From NCBI RefSeq assembly GCF_013282625.1, contig NZ_CP054020.1:744001-808000 (forward strand): a stretch of 64,000 nucleotides of DNA, written 5' to 3'. Below the pieces are notes generated by a model. It did not search any database. It worked only from the letters and a program-made list of their open reading frames with translations, and had not been told where the DNA came from. Positions 56,026 to 64,000 of this stretch are shown here, one piece after another. Source of the stretch: Thiomicrorhabdus xiamenensis. Its GTDB lineage: Bacteria; Pseudomonadota; Gammaproteobacteria; Thiomicrospirales; Thiomicrospiraceae. The position numbers and the translations under genes are program-made. The first letter of the stretch is position 1. Each line of letters starts with the position of its first letter.

Positions 56026-56443
56026 TTGCTCTTTGGCTGAGCTTCAACAGCGCCTCGCTCAGTTCGGGGGACTCCACTTCCTGACTCAATTGACGCATTC
56101 TCTGGGCATCCATCTCGCTCGGATGGCTGCTCACATTTCTTTTCTTTGGCGGCTTTTCCTGCTGCGGCAAGATGCTGACTTTGACCCGGTTTAACTCCAG
56201 ATGCGGAAAATCCTGCTGGAAACTCCCGAGAATCGACGGTTCGTAGAAACGCAGTTGCGTCGCCCAGATGGACGCATCAATCTGCAAAACCAGCGTTCGC
56301 TCTTCGAAGCTGACGCCGACTAAATGGGGCTGAAGTTCTGCAGGCAGATGGTCGCGACCGGTTTCCAGCAGAAGCTGAAAAAACTGGGCGCTTTCCAATA
56401 AGTTTTTTAAATTACCTTGCGCTTGAGTTAGTAAAGGTTTCAC
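56006..56443 (-). CDS. dciA: DciA/DUF721 family protein, probable replicative helicase operator
   Basis: A 145-residue protein of the DUF721 family. DciA loads or helps the replicative helicase DnaB in bacteria that lack the phage-derived DnaC/DnaI. The N-terminal half has the family's KH-like core (LLLETGRDHLPAELQPHLVGVSF..TLVLQIDASIWATQLRFYEPSIL). The C-terminal half is basic, then disordered. Position between lpxC and secA is typical of DUF721 genes in many gammaproteobacteria. This predicts that the genome uses DciA rather than DnaC. It is divergent from secA. Confidence 0.82.
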   Translation of the reverse strand: MKPLLTQAQGNLKNLLESAQFFQLLLETGRDHLPAELQPHLVGVSFEERTLVLQIDASIWATQLRFYEPSILGSFQQDFPHLELNRVKVSILPQQEKPPKKRNVSSHPSEMDAQRMRQLSQEVESPELSEALLKLSQRAKNPDNQ

Positions 56444-56463
56444 TCGGTGCTTATCTTTGATTG

Positions 56464-56472
56464 TGCTAGAAT
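56464..56472 (+). promoter_or_regulatory. extended -10 promoter for secA
   Basis: TGCTAGAAT matches the extended -10 pattern and is identical to the element before the orphan gene at 44706. Transcription from here would give a secA leader of about 165 bases. Confidence 0.45.
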
Positions 56473-56645
56473 ATCCGCTTCATTTTACCGCATAATTTCG
56501 GCAAAATAGATGAGCAAAAAGGTTTATCTGCAGTTTAACGGAATGACAGCTATTGAAAAGTCATCCGTAAGGCATTAGATAAAACGGGAACTCTCTCAGA
56601 ATTCAACTAATTGAAAAGCAAGAAACAATCGGAATTGATTAACCA

Positions 56646-59396
56646 ATGGCGTTTAATATCTTCAAGAAAATCTTTGGTAGCCGCAACGAACGACTGCTGA
56701 AACAGTATCGAAAAATCGTGCAGCAAATTAATGCTTTAGAACCGGGGCTGGAAGCACTCAGTGACGAAAAACTGAAAGCAAAAACCGAAGCGTTCAAAGC
56801 GGCTCTGGAAAACGGAAAAACTCTTGACGATATTCTGCCGGAAGCGTTTGCGGTGGTTCGTGAGGCCGGTAAGCGTGTCTTCGGTATGCGTCATTACGAC
56901 GTGCAGATGGTTGGTGGTATTACCTTGCATCAGGGCAAAATCGCCGAGATGCGCACCGGTGAAGGGAAAACGCTGGTAGCGACTCTGCCGGCCTATTTGA
57001 ATGCTCTGTCCGGAAAAGGGGTTCACATCATCACGGTAAACGATTACCTGGCCAAGCGTGACGCCGAATGGATGGGACAGCTTTTCGGGTTCCTGGGATT
57101 GAGTACCGGTGTTGTTGTATCGGGTCAGAGCCAGCAGGAAAAGCAGATGGCCTATGCAATGGACATCACCTACGGAACCAATAACGAATTCGGTTTCGAT
57201 TATCTGCGTGACAATATGGCGATCTTTGCCGAAGAGCGTGTTATGCGCGATCAGCACTTTGCCGTTATCGATGAAGTGGATTCGATTCTGATCGATGAAG
57301 CGCGTACGCCGCTGATTATTTCCGGTCCGGCCGAGGACAAGGCGGAGTTGTATCAGAAGATCAATCCGCTGGTTGCGCATTTGGAAGAAGGTGAAGAAGA
57401 CCCTGAGACTAAAGAGACAACCGGAGACTTTATTATCGACGCCAAATCGCGTCAGGTTTTCCTGACCGATGATGGACATGCCAAGGTTGAACAGATGCTG
57501 GTTGACGTCGAGCTTCTTGGAGAAGAAGACTCTCTGTACGATGCCACCAATATCGGCCTGATGATTCACATCAATGCCGCTTTGCGCGCACACCTGTTAT
57601 TCGAGAAAGATCGCGACTATATCGTCGAAGACGGACAGGTGGTGATTATCGATGAATTCACCGGCCGTAAAATGCAGGGACGTCGTTGGAGCGAAGGGCT
57701 GCATCAGGCGATGGAAGCCAAAGAAGGGGTCAAAATCCAGCAGGAGAGCCAGACCTTCGCTTCGATTACTTTCCAGAACCTGTTCCGACAGTATGCAAAA
57801 CTTTCCGGTATGACCGGTACCGCCGATACCGAAGCGGGCGAATTCCTGTCGACCTACAATCTTGAAGTTGTCGTCATTCCGCCGAACAAGACGCCGCAGC
57901 GTCAGGATCTTTCGGATCTGGTATTCCTGGATATGGACGGCAAGTTCGCTGCGATCGTCGAAGACATTCGCGAAACGACCAAAACCGGTCAGCCGATTCT
58001 GGTGGGGACGGCGTCGATTGAGATGTCGGAACTGCTTTCGCGTTTGTTGACGCAGGAGAAAATCAAACACAGCGTTTTGAATGCTAAACACCACGAACAA
58101 GAAGCGAGCATTATTGCCGATGCCGGTCGTCCGGGTGCGGTAACCATCGCAACCAATATGGCCGGTCGTGGTACCGATATCGTATTGGGTGGTAACCTTG
58201 AGATGGAACTTGAAGAGCTAGGTGAAAATGCCAGCGAAGAGAAGATTGCTCAAGTTAAAGCCGAATGGCAGGAACGCCACAATAAAGTATTGGAACTTGG
58301 CGGTCTGAAAGTTATCGGTTCCGAACGCCATGAATCGCGTCGTATCGATAACCAGCTGCGCGGTCGTTCAGGTCGTCAGGGGGATGTCGGTGTTACCCGT
58401 TTCTATCTGTCTCTGGATGATGATCTGATGCGCCGTTTTGCTTCCGATCGTGTTAAAGGCATGATGAAACGCCTTGGTATGACGTCAAATGAAGCGATCG
58501 AGCATAAAATGGTCACGAAATCGATTGAACGTGCTCAGAAGCAGGTTGAACGTATGCATCAGGACGAACGTGCCAACCTGTTGAAGTTCGATGATATCGC
58601 CAACGAACAGCGTAAAGTGGTGTACACCCAGCGTAACGAACTGATGTCGGCGGATGCCGAAGAGGTGACCGATGTTCTGGATGGGCTTCGTGAGCAGGTC
58701 GTCGAACAGATCGTCGCAACCTACGTTCCTCCTGGCTCTCTGCACGAACAGTGGGATATTCCGAATCTGGAAAAAGCGCTACATGAAGAATTGGGTACGG
58801 AATTGCCTATCGAACAGTGGCTTGAAGAAGACAAGAATCTGTATGAAGAGACGCTGATCGAAAAAATCGTTACCGAGCTTAAAGAGCGTTATCAGGATAA
58901 GATGGCGGTGGTCGACGAGAATACCCGTCATCATTTCGAGAAAGAAGTTTTGCTGCGTACCATCGATAAGCAGTGGCGCGCGCATCTGGCGGAGATGGAT
59001 TATCTGCGTCGCGGTATTCACCTGCGAGGCTATGCGCAGAAAGATCCTTTCCAGGAGTACCGTCGCGAGTCGGGCGAGCTTTTCAAAGGCTTCCTGTATG
59101 AAGTGACTTTGGAAACCGTCAAGATTCTTTCTCTGGTTCAGATCGGCGGCCAGCAGGATGTTGCCGAGTACGAAGAGCAGGCGCATCAGCCGGAACATCT
59201 GGAAGCGACGCATCCAGCCGCAGCCGGTATTGCCGATGCTATGAACAACGCGATGGAACAGGAAACGGCCGAAGCGTCCGAAGACGACAACGGCGAAAGC
59301 ACTTTCCGTCGCGATACGCCGAAGGTTGGCCGCAACGATCCTTGTCCTTGTGGCTCGGGCAAAAAATATAAACAGTGCTGCGGAAAATTAAGCTAA
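56646..59396 (+). CDS. secA: preprotein translocase ATPase SecA
   Basis: A 916-residue motor that drives unfolded preproteins through SecYEG. The N-terminal [19 protein letters not shown] binds membrane, Walker A is [10 protein letters not shown] (GEGKT at 105-109), [21 protein letters not shown] is the DEAD-like Walker B region, and [17 protein letters not shown] and [12 protein letters not shown] are in the second motor domain. The C-terminal [15 protein letters not shown] binds zinc and SecB. The leader contains a 22-codon open frame (56510-56578) without a clear ribosome-binding site, but no SecM-sized regulator. A terminator at 59422 closes the gene. Confidence 0.98.
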   Translation: MAFNIFKKIFGSRNERLLKQYRKIVQQINALEPGLEALSDEKLKAKTEAFKAALENGKTLDDILPEAFAVVREAGKRVFGMRHYDVQMVGGITLHQGKIAEMRTGEGKTLVATLPAYLNALSGKGVHIITVNDYLAKRDAEWMGQLFGFLGLSTGVVVSGQSQQEKQMAYAMDITYGTNNEFGFDYLRDNMAIFAEERVMRDQHFAVIDEVDSILIDEARTPLIISGPAEDKAELYQKINPLVAHLEEGEEDPETKETTGDFIIDAKSRQVFLTDDGHAKVEQMLVDVELLGEEDSLYDATNIGLMIHINAALRAHLLFEKDRDYIVEDGQVVIIDEFTGRKMQGRRWSEGLHQAMEAKEGVKIQQESQTFASITFQNLFRQYAKLSGMTGTADTEAGEFLSTYNLEVVVIPPNKTPQRQDLSDLVFLDMDGKFAAIVEDIRETTKTGQPILVGTASIEMSELLSRLLTQEKIKHSVLNAKHHEQEASIIADAGRPGAVTIATNMAGRGTDIVLGGNLEMELEELGENASEEKIAQVKAEWQERHNKVLELGGLKVIGSERHESRRIDNQLRGRSGRQGDVGVTRFYLSLDDDLMRRFASDRVKGMMKRLGMTSNEAIEHKMVTKSIERAQKQVERMHQDERANLLKFDDIANEQRKVVYTQRNELMSADAEEVTDVLDGLREQVVEQIVATYVPPGSLHEQWDIPNLEKALHEELGTELPIEQWLEEDKNLYEETLIEKIVTELKERYQDKMAVVDENTRHHFEKEVLLRTIDKQWRAHLAEMDYLRRGIHLRGYAQKDPFQEYRRESGELFKGFLYEVTLETVKILSLVQIGGQQDVAEYEEQAHQPEHLEATHPAAAGIADAMNNAMEQETAEASEDDNGESTFRRDTPKVGRNDPCPCGSGKKYKQCCGKLS

Positions 59397-59421
59397 GATA
59401 CGCTTAAACCGCAATAAACAG

Positions 59422-59463
59422 CCCACTGACGAGTCTTCGCAGATTTCTCTCAGTGGGTTTTTT
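59422..59463 (+). terminator. intrinsic terminator after secA
   Basis: CCCACTGA (59422-59429) and TCAGTGGG (59450-59457) form a perfect eight-base stem enclosing 20 bases with an internal GAG/CTC pairing; six Ts follow. Confidence 0.85.
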
Positions 59464-59531
59464 AATTGGTCATTCGCAACGGGCGCATTACACGTCGCGC
59501 CTTAAAACGATTTCAAGTTGAAGGAATTATC

Positions 59532-60746
59532 ATGAGTTCTCAACAGGTATTGAACATTCATCCGGTCGCCGGCGTTTATCTGGGTACGACCGCCGCTAAA
59601 ATCAAGAAAAACGGTAAGTCGGATCTGGTGGTTATCGAACTGTGCAAAGGCGCGCTTACGGCGGCGACCTTTACCCAGAACGCTTTCTGCGCGGCTCCGG
59701 TAACGGTCGCCAAAGAAAACCTTGCCAAGCATGCACCGCGCGCTTTGGTCATTAATGCCGGTAATGCCAACGCCGGAACCGGAGAGCAGGGGATGAATGA
59801 TGCAGTGGAAACCTGTGCACTGGTGGCCAAGGAACTGGGGTGCTCGCCTGAAGAAGTACTGCCGTTTTCGACCGGTGTCATCGGTGAAAACCTACCGATG
59901 GAAAAGTTTGCGGCGGGGATTCCGGATGCGATGGCGAATTTGAGCATTGATGGCTGGAAAGAGGCCGGTCATGCGATTATGACCACCGATTTGGTGTCTA
60001 AAATGGTCAGCCGCGTGATCGATATTAATGGCGCCAGTGTGACCCTGACCGGGATGGCGAAAGGTTCGGGCATGATTCACCCGAATATGGCAACCATGCT
60101 GGGCTTTGTCGCGACGGATGCGAAAATATCGCAGGAATGTCTGCAGAAAGCGCTGACCGATGCAGTCAATGTCAGCTTTAACCGTATTACCGTCGATGGC
60201 GATACTTCGACCAATGACGCCTGTACCCTGAGCGCGACGCAGCAGGCGGATATGGAAGAGATCACCGATAGTAATACCCTGAATTATCATGTGTTTGCCG
60301 AAGCGGTTAGCGAAATGATGACCGAACTGGCGCAGATGATTGTCCGCGACGGTGAAGGCGCGACCAAGTTTGTTTCGGTGATTGTCGAAGAAGCCAAAAC
60401 CCAGGAAGAAGCTCTGAAAGTGGCGCATGCGGTCGCTTTGTCTCCGCTGGTCAAAACCGCGCTATTTGCTTCCGATCCGAACTGGGGACGTATCCTGGCG
60501 GCAGTCGGACGTGCCGGGGTTGAAGATCTGGATATTAACGCTTTGGAGATTTATCTGGGTGACGTTTGTATCGTCAGAAACGGCGGACGTGCAGAAGAAT
60601 ATACCGAGGCACAAGGGCAGGCGGTAATGGATAAAACCGATATCGATATCACCATCTGGTTGAATCGTGGTCCGGTGTATGAAACGGTGTGGACCACCGA
60701 CTTCTCATACGACTACGTAAAGATCAATGCCGAGTATCGTTCTTAA
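59532..60746 (+). CDS. argJ: bifunctional glutamate N-acetyltransferase/ornithine acetyltransferase
   Basis: A 404-residue Ntn-type enzyme of the cyclic arginine pathway that moves acetyl groups from acetylornithine to glutamate. It self-cleaves before T188 in the motif GMIHPNMATMLGF, the new N-terminal threonine being the nucleophile. ALVINAGNANAGTGEQG and LVKTALFASDPNWGRILAAVGRAG are conserved. Whether it is mono- or bifunctional cannot be read with certainty, though the sequence type is the bifunctional one. ATG at 59532 with AAGGA six bases ahead. The secA-argJ-mutT order is the usual gammaproteobacterial one, interrupted here by hisC. Confidence 0.95.
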   Translation: MSSQQVLNIHPVAGVYLGTTAAKIKKNGKSDLVVIELCKGALTAATFTQNAFCAAPVTVAKENLAKHAPRALVINAGNANAGTGEQGMNDAVETCALVAKELGCSPEEVLPFSTGVIGENLPMEKFAAGIPDAMANLSIDGWKEAGHAIMTTDLVSKMVSRVIDINGASVTLTGMAKGSGMIHPNMATMLGFVATDAKISQECLQKALTDAVNVSFNRITVDGDTSTNDACTLSATQQADMEEITDSNTLNYHVFAEAVSEMMTELAQMIVRDGEGATKFVSVIVEEAKTQEEALKVAHAVALSPLVKTALFASDPNWGRILAAVGRAGVEDLDINALEIYLGDVCIVRNGGRAEEYTEAQGQAVMDKTDIDITIWLNRGPVYETVWTTDFSYDYVKINAEYRS

Positions 60747-60794
60747 TCTTTTCGCTTTTCATCTTTGTACCGCAATTCAGCGGATTTGATATTT

Positions 60795-60990
60795 TCTTTC
60801 GATCTTTTCTTCCTTTCTTGCTTGTCCAAGAAAGGAAGCGAAAGAAAGACACCCCTGATCCATTCATTAAGAGTGACGAGCACTTAAATTTTGCGCGGCT
60901 TTAACTTGCTCGCTATGCGAGCTTCGAACAGTCACCGCCGCTCATGCAAAATTTTCGTTAAGTCACTCTAAAATTCATTTCAAAGGGGCC
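60795..60990. repeat. nested palindromic intergenic repeat element
   Basis: Two adjacent palindromes. The first is a perfect 12-base stem, CTTCCTTTCTTG (60809-60820) with CAAGAAAGGAAG (60827-60838), flanked by TCTTTCG and CGAAAGA. The second is nested around 60920: CCCCT/AGGGG (60852-60856 and 60984-60988), AGAGTGAC/GTCACTCT (60870 and 60962), AAATTTTGC/GCAAAATTT (60886 and 60946), with GCTCGC-TAT-GCGAGC (60908-60922) at the tip. The three outer pairs share one centre to within a base. This layout is that of a REP- or MITE-like mobile repeat; no coding capacity. Confidence 0.7.
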
Positions 60991-61024
60991 TTGGGCGTTT
61001 GCGGAAGCTCTTGGTGAATAAAGT

Positions 61025-61062
61025 AAAAAAGGGAGAAGGTTTTAAACCTTGCTCCCTTTTTT
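61025..61062. terminator. bidirectional terminator for argJ and hisC
   Basis: AAAAAAGGGAG with AAGGTTT inside pairs with AAACCTT and CTCCCTTTTTT, about 18 base pairs with one bulged G. Flanking A and T runs make it active in both directions. Confidence 0.85.
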
Positions 61063-61086
61063 ATTGCGTAGATCGTTGGAAGAAGA

Positions 61087-62145
61087 TTAACCGATAATCT
61101 CTTTCAGCGCCGCGATCAATGCATCGTTTTCGGCATCGGTACCGATGGTAATACGCAGATACTGGTCGATACGCGGTTTATTGAAGTAGCGCACGATAAT
61201 CTTGCGTTCACGCAGAGCCAGTGCGATCTCTTCGGCATCTTTGTTCGGATGGCTGGCAAAGATAAAGTTCGCCGCCGACGGGATTACTTTAAAGCCCATT
61301 TCGCTCATGGCCGACACCAGCGTTTCACGCGTACTGATAATCTTCTGGCAAGCATCCTGGAAATATTCTTCATCGGCAAAAGAGGCGCTTGCGCCGTACA
61401 GCGCCAGACGGTCGATTGGATAGGAATTAAAGCTGTTTTTAACGCGCTCCAGCGCTTCGATCAGATGCGCCTGTCCGATGGCAAAGCCGACGCGAATTCC
61501 GGCCAGAGAACGCGATTTGGATAGCGTCTGGATAACCAGCAGGTTAGGGTGCTCATTAACCAGAGCGATTGCGCTTTCGCCGCCGAAATCGATATAGGCT
61601 TCATCGACCACAACCACGCGGTTCGGATGCATTTCCAGCAGTTGTTTAATGACATCCAGAGGCAACAGGCGGCCGGTCGGTGCGTTCGGATTCGGGAAAA
61701 TAATCCCGCCGCAATCGCGCTGATAGTCTTCGGCAATGATCTCGAAATCGTCATTCAGCGGAATGGTTTCGTAGTCTATATCGTACAGCCCGCAATACAC
61801 CGGATAAAAACTGTAAGTGATATCCGGATAAAGCAGCGGCGCGTCCTGTTTCAGCAAGCCTTGGAAGCAGTGCGCCAGAACTTCATCGGAGCCGTTACCG
61901 ACAAACACCTGATCGGTCTGCATGCCGTGGTAGTCGGCAATCGCCTGTTTCAGCAGATCGGAATTCGGATCCGGGTACAGACGCAGCTTTTCGTTGGTCT
62001 GCTCGTTAATCGCCGCCAAAACCATCGGAGAAGGAGGGTAAGGGTTCTCGTTGGTATTCAGTTTAATCAGGTTATCGACCTTAGGCTGTTCACCGGGAAC
62101 ATAAGGGGTGAGGCTGTGAACCAGCTGACTCCAGTATTGACTCAT
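61087..62145 (-). CDS. hisC: histidinol-phosphate aminotransferase
   Basis: A 352-residue fold-type I PLP enzyme of histidine biosynthesis, converting imidazole-acetol phosphate and glutamate to histidinol phosphate. [15 protein letters not shown] is the N-terminal mark, [10 protein letters not shown] binds the cofactor phosphate, [10 protein letters not shown] holds the conserved D and Y, and K210 in [17 protein letters not shown] is the PLP lysine. It is apart from any other his gene and divergent from the Nudix-ThiE gene. It may be one of two HisC-type paralogues, since closely related proteins also act on other amino acids. Confidence 0.93.
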   Translation of the reverse strand: MSQYWSQLVHSLTPYVPGEQPKVDNLIKLNTNENPYPPSPMVLAAINEQTNEKLRLYPDPNSDLLKQAIADYHGMQTDQVFVGNGSDEVLAHCFQGLLKQDAPLLYPDITYSFYPVYCGLYDIDYETIPLNDDFEIIAEDYQRDCGGIIFPNPNAPTGRLLPLDVIKQLLEMHPNRVVVVDEAYIDFGGESAIALVNEHPNLLVIQTLSKSRSLAGIRVGFAIGQAHLIEALERVKNSFNSYPIDRLALYGASASFADEEYFQDACQKIISTRETLVSAMSEMGFKVIPSAANFIFASHPNKDAEEIALALRERKIIVRYFNKPRIDQYLRITIGTDAENDALIAALKEIIG

Positions 62146-62241
62146 AAAATTCGGCTTTCGTTATGTTGGAAATGCTGCTTATTTTAGCCGAAAAAAATGC
62201 CTTACAATAGCGCTAGACAAAATGAATGGGATCTTAGTTCA

Positions 62242-63180
62242 ATGCAAAAAACGTTTCTGGATATTGCTGTCGGTGTTCTGCGCTGTGAAAACGAAATCTG
62301 TCTGAGCTTACGGCAGAAGCATCAAAGCCATGCCGACCACTGGGAATTCCCCGGCGGAAAGGTCGAGGCCGGCGAGTCGATTGAACAAGCCTTAAAGCGC
62401 GAATTCATTGAAGAGCTGGGCGTTGAGACCGATAACTGGGAACCGCTAATCGAGATTCCGTGGCACTATGAAAAGGTTTCCGTTCGTTTGCATGTCTATC
62501 AGAGCTACGACTTTGACGGCACACCGCACGGTAAAGAGGGGCAGCTGGTACGCTGGTTCAATCAAACGGAGCTGAAAGCACTGACATTCCCGGAGGCTAA
62601 TCAGGGCATACTGAGCGCTCTGGAACTGGGCGACCGTTATGCGATCAGCGGTAAGTTTTCCGATGTTGAGGATTTTTCGGCCAAACTGGCTAAGGTCCTG
62701 AACGACGGTATTAAATTGATTCAGCTGCGCGCCAAAGGGCTGGACGAAGCAGAAGTCGTCAAGTTGGCGCAGGAGAATATCGACGCGATCCATCAGGCGG
62801 GCGCCAAATTGATGCTCAACGGTACCCCGGAAATGCTGGGGCAAACTCAGGCGGACGGTATTCAACTGGCGTCCAATCAACTGTTTGCTTACGATGCGCG
62901 TCCGATTGCACAAGATAAACTGCTCGGCGCATCGACGCATAATCAGGAAGAGGTCGAACAGGCTCTGAAAATTGGTGCCGATTTTATTTTGCTCTCGCCG
63001 GTGCTGCCGACCGCGACCCATCCGGATATGGAAGCGCTCGGCTGGGATGTATTCAGGGAAATGGTCAAAGCCATTCCGGTGCCGGTCTTTGCTTTGGGCG
63101 GGATGAAAGCAGAGCGGTTAAATCAGGGCAAACAAAACGGTGCCCAAGGTATTGCCGCGATTTCCGAGTTTTGGAATTAA
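62242..63180 (+). CDS. Nudix hydrolase (MutT-like) fused to a ThiE/TenI-like domain
   Basis: A 312-residue fusion. The N-terminal domain (about 1-128) carries a complete Nudix box, GGKVEAGESIEQALKREFIEELGVE, with the REFIEE metal-binding core, so it should be an active 8-oxo-dGTP-type pyrophosphatase. The C-terminal domain (about 135-312) is a TIM barrel of the thiamine-phosphate synthase/TenI family, with LIQLRAKGLDEAEV, LMLNGTPEMLG, LGASTHNQEEVEQAL, FILLSPVLPTATHPD and VFALGGMKAERL. The ATG at 62242 is chosen because the Nudix fold begins there; an in-frame ATG at 62197 would add 15 residues. This fusion is known in gammaproteobacteria at the secA-argJ locus. Confidence 0.9.
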   Translation: MQKTFLDIAVGVLRCENEICLSLRQKHQSHADHWEFPGGKVEAGESIEQALKREFIEELGVETDNWEPLIEIPWHYEKVSVRLHVYQSYDFDGTPHGKEGQLVRWFNQTELKALTFPEANQGILSALELGDRYAISGKFSDVEDFSAKLAKVLNDGIKLIQLRAKGLDEAEVVKLAQENIDAIHQAGAKLMLNGTPEMLGQTQADGIQLASNQLFAYDARPIAQDKLLGASTHNQEEVEQALKIGADFILLSPVLPTATHPDMEALGWDVFREMVKAIPVPVFALGGMKAERLNQGKQNGAQGIAAISEFWN

Positions 63181-63261
63181 GTTATTGGTGTTATTAGCGA
63201 CGCATTTGATTGCAAACGGAAATAGAAAAAATACATTGAACAAAGAACGGAATATGAAAAG

Positions 63262-63564
63262 ATGACAAACGAAAAGCTAGATGAAATTGCAACTGAAGCC
63301 GTTGCCACTTTCCTGAAATTAAATTCAAAAGCGGTTGTAAGTGCAGGCGCTTTTAAAGACAAGCCGGATATGTGCACCATCGACTGTGCGCTTTCACAGA
63401 AACGCATCGTTCTGGGTTTTAATTCACTCGCAACACTGCAGGCGATACATCTTGTGATCGGAAGTTCCGAGACGGGGAATGTTGATGATGAGCAGAAGTT
63501 CGATCCGCAAGAATTCAATTCCGAGATCATTTTAAAATTGATGGAAGAGCATTTTTCTTCTTAA
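63262..63564 (+). CDS. hypothetical protein
   Basis: A 100-residue acidic protein that I do not recognise. It has no signal peptide or membrane helix. The sequence looks like a folded small alpha/beta domain, with two cysteines (C38 and C42) in MCTIDCALSQKRIVLGF. GAAAAG lies directly before the ATG, so the ribosome-binding site is weak. It follows the Nudix-ThiE gene by 81 bp. An antisense frame (63177-63530) is a shadow. Confidence 0.5.
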   Translation: MTNEKLDEIATEAVATFLKLNSKAVVSAGAFKDKPDMCTIDCALSQKRIVLGFNSLATLQAIHLVIGSSETGNVDDEQKFDPQEFNSEIILKLMEEHFSS

Positions 63565-63697
63565 GACTGTCAGCACAACCCCACGTCATTCCCGTGTTCA
63601 CACTCTTGGGTGTTGATCCCCTTGAATACTCGACAGAGGAATCGCTATTTCGCTTTACTCTGACTTCGGTTTTTTGATACCAAGTTTTGATGTTTGT

Positions 63698-63991
63698 TTA
63701 TTTAGATGGGGCGGGGTGATCGACAGGTTTATTGCGATAAGCGATAATCATGGCAACGATAATGAAATCCAGCACCGCAGTGACCAGCAAGCCCAGTATC
63801 GATTGCACTTCAAAATACTTCTCGGTATAAACATACAGCCCAAGATTGGCAAAGCCGAATAACAGCCAGGTCGAAAGGCTGACACCGACCGCCGAGCGAA
63901 CGACCGCAAGGCGGACAAGCTGAATAAAGGTCGCGGTCGGCAGTATCACCGCCGGAATCCAACCGGCTATGTCGGTAACTAATTCATTCAA
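63698..63991 (-). CDS. SemiSWEET/PQ-loop-like small membrane protein, start uncertain
   Basis: A 97-residue protein with three hydrophobic helices (about 10-28, 37-55 and 64-86), the size and layout of a SemiSWEET half-transporter. The first helix has P-x-x-x-x-I-Q-L-x-R, the place of the PQ motif, and the second S-V-G-V-S-L-S-T-W, a common PQ-loop pattern. SemiSWEETs form dimeric sugar transporters, but no substrate can be inferred here. The start at 63991 is a TTG, nine bases from the window end and in an open frame, so the true start may lie outside. Confidence 0.6.
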   Translation of the reverse strand: MNELVTDIAGWIPAVILPTATFIQLVRLAVVRSAVGVSLSTWLLFGFANLGLYVYTEKYFEVQSILGLLVTAVLDFIIVAMIIAYRNKPVDHPAPSK

Positions 63992-64000
63992 ATCCGTAAT

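Larger units (their letters stand above)
60747..61086. other. 340 bp gap between convergent argJ and hisC
   Basis: No gene. It is filled by a repetitive palindromic element (60795-60990, listed separately) and a bidirectional terminator (61025-61062). A short frame ending at 60904 reaches into it from inside argJ and is not a gene. Confidence 0.7.

Noticed and set aside
63575-63660. A degenerate CGTCATTCCCG-type dispersed repeat
   Set aside because: CGTCATTCCCGTG resembles the opening of a repeat found in many proteobacteria, but the second arm is not recognisable, so it cannot be supported from one copy.

Overview
This 64 kb window comes from a Gram-negative gammaproteobacterium of roughly even GC. 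The gene order fits that class: lpoA/yraN beside rsmI, then rnpB-mraZ-rsmH, and lpxC-dciA-secA-argJ-Nudix/ThiE. The protein flavour suggests a relative of the sulfur-oxidising Thiomicrospira/Thiomicrorhabdus/Hydrogenovibrio group, but that lineage call is an inference. No phage, insertion sequence, CRISPR array, tRNA or rRNA was recognised.

Layout. 0-13.1 kb: the end of a RecB-family nuclease gene and an AddA/RecB-like helicase-nuclease, a methyltransferase, ppsA, yraN-lpoA (minus) divergent from rsmI, a lone receiver protein, rsmJ and the lipoprotein DD-peptidase dacB. 13.2-13.6 kb: RNase P RNA, followed by a 671 bp T-rich gap holding a near-consensus promoter and three MraZ boxes. 14.3-27.7 kb: the first half of the division and cell-wall (dcw) cluster, mraZ-rsmH-ftsZ-ftsL-ftsI-murE-murF-mraY-murD-ftsW-murG. 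27.7-50.1 kb: about 22 kb of other genes between murG and murC: an SDR oxidoreductase, a chemoreceptor, lgt-thyA-folA, a zinc block (CZB chemoreceptor, znuCB, znuA, degenerate COG0523-like gene), sufBCDS, an orphan gene and a tripartite MacAB-type efflux operon. 50.2-56 kb: the second half of dcw, murC-ddl-ftsQ-ftsA-lpxC. 56-64 kb: dciA, secA, argJ, hisC, a Nudix-ThiE fusion, an orphan gene and a SemiSWEET-like protein.

Main points of interest. ftsZ is not after ftsA; it lies between rsmH and ftsL, and the ftsA-lpxC gap holds no ftsZ remnant that I can see. FtsI is about 80 residues longer than usual because a module N-terminal to the transpeptidase domain appears tandemly duplicated. The zinc locus links a CZB receptor carrying a full 3His/1Cys zinc set with ZnuABC and a COG0523-like protein whose P-loop, metal and nucleotide-specificity motifs are eroded. 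The MraZ boxes cover the mraZ ribosome-binding site. A nested palindromic repeat of about 190 bp lies between argJ and hisC.

How the genes fit together: most of the window builds the envelope. It covers lipid II synthesis (murC-F, ddl, mraY, murG), the divisome (ftsA, I, L, Q, W, Z), PBP activation (lpoA), peptidoglycan trimming (dacB), lipid A (lpxC), lipoprotein acylation (lgt) and export (secA). The rest covers metal supply, Fe-S assembly, folate/thymidylate and chemotaxis. All family assignments are from motif reading, with no database search.
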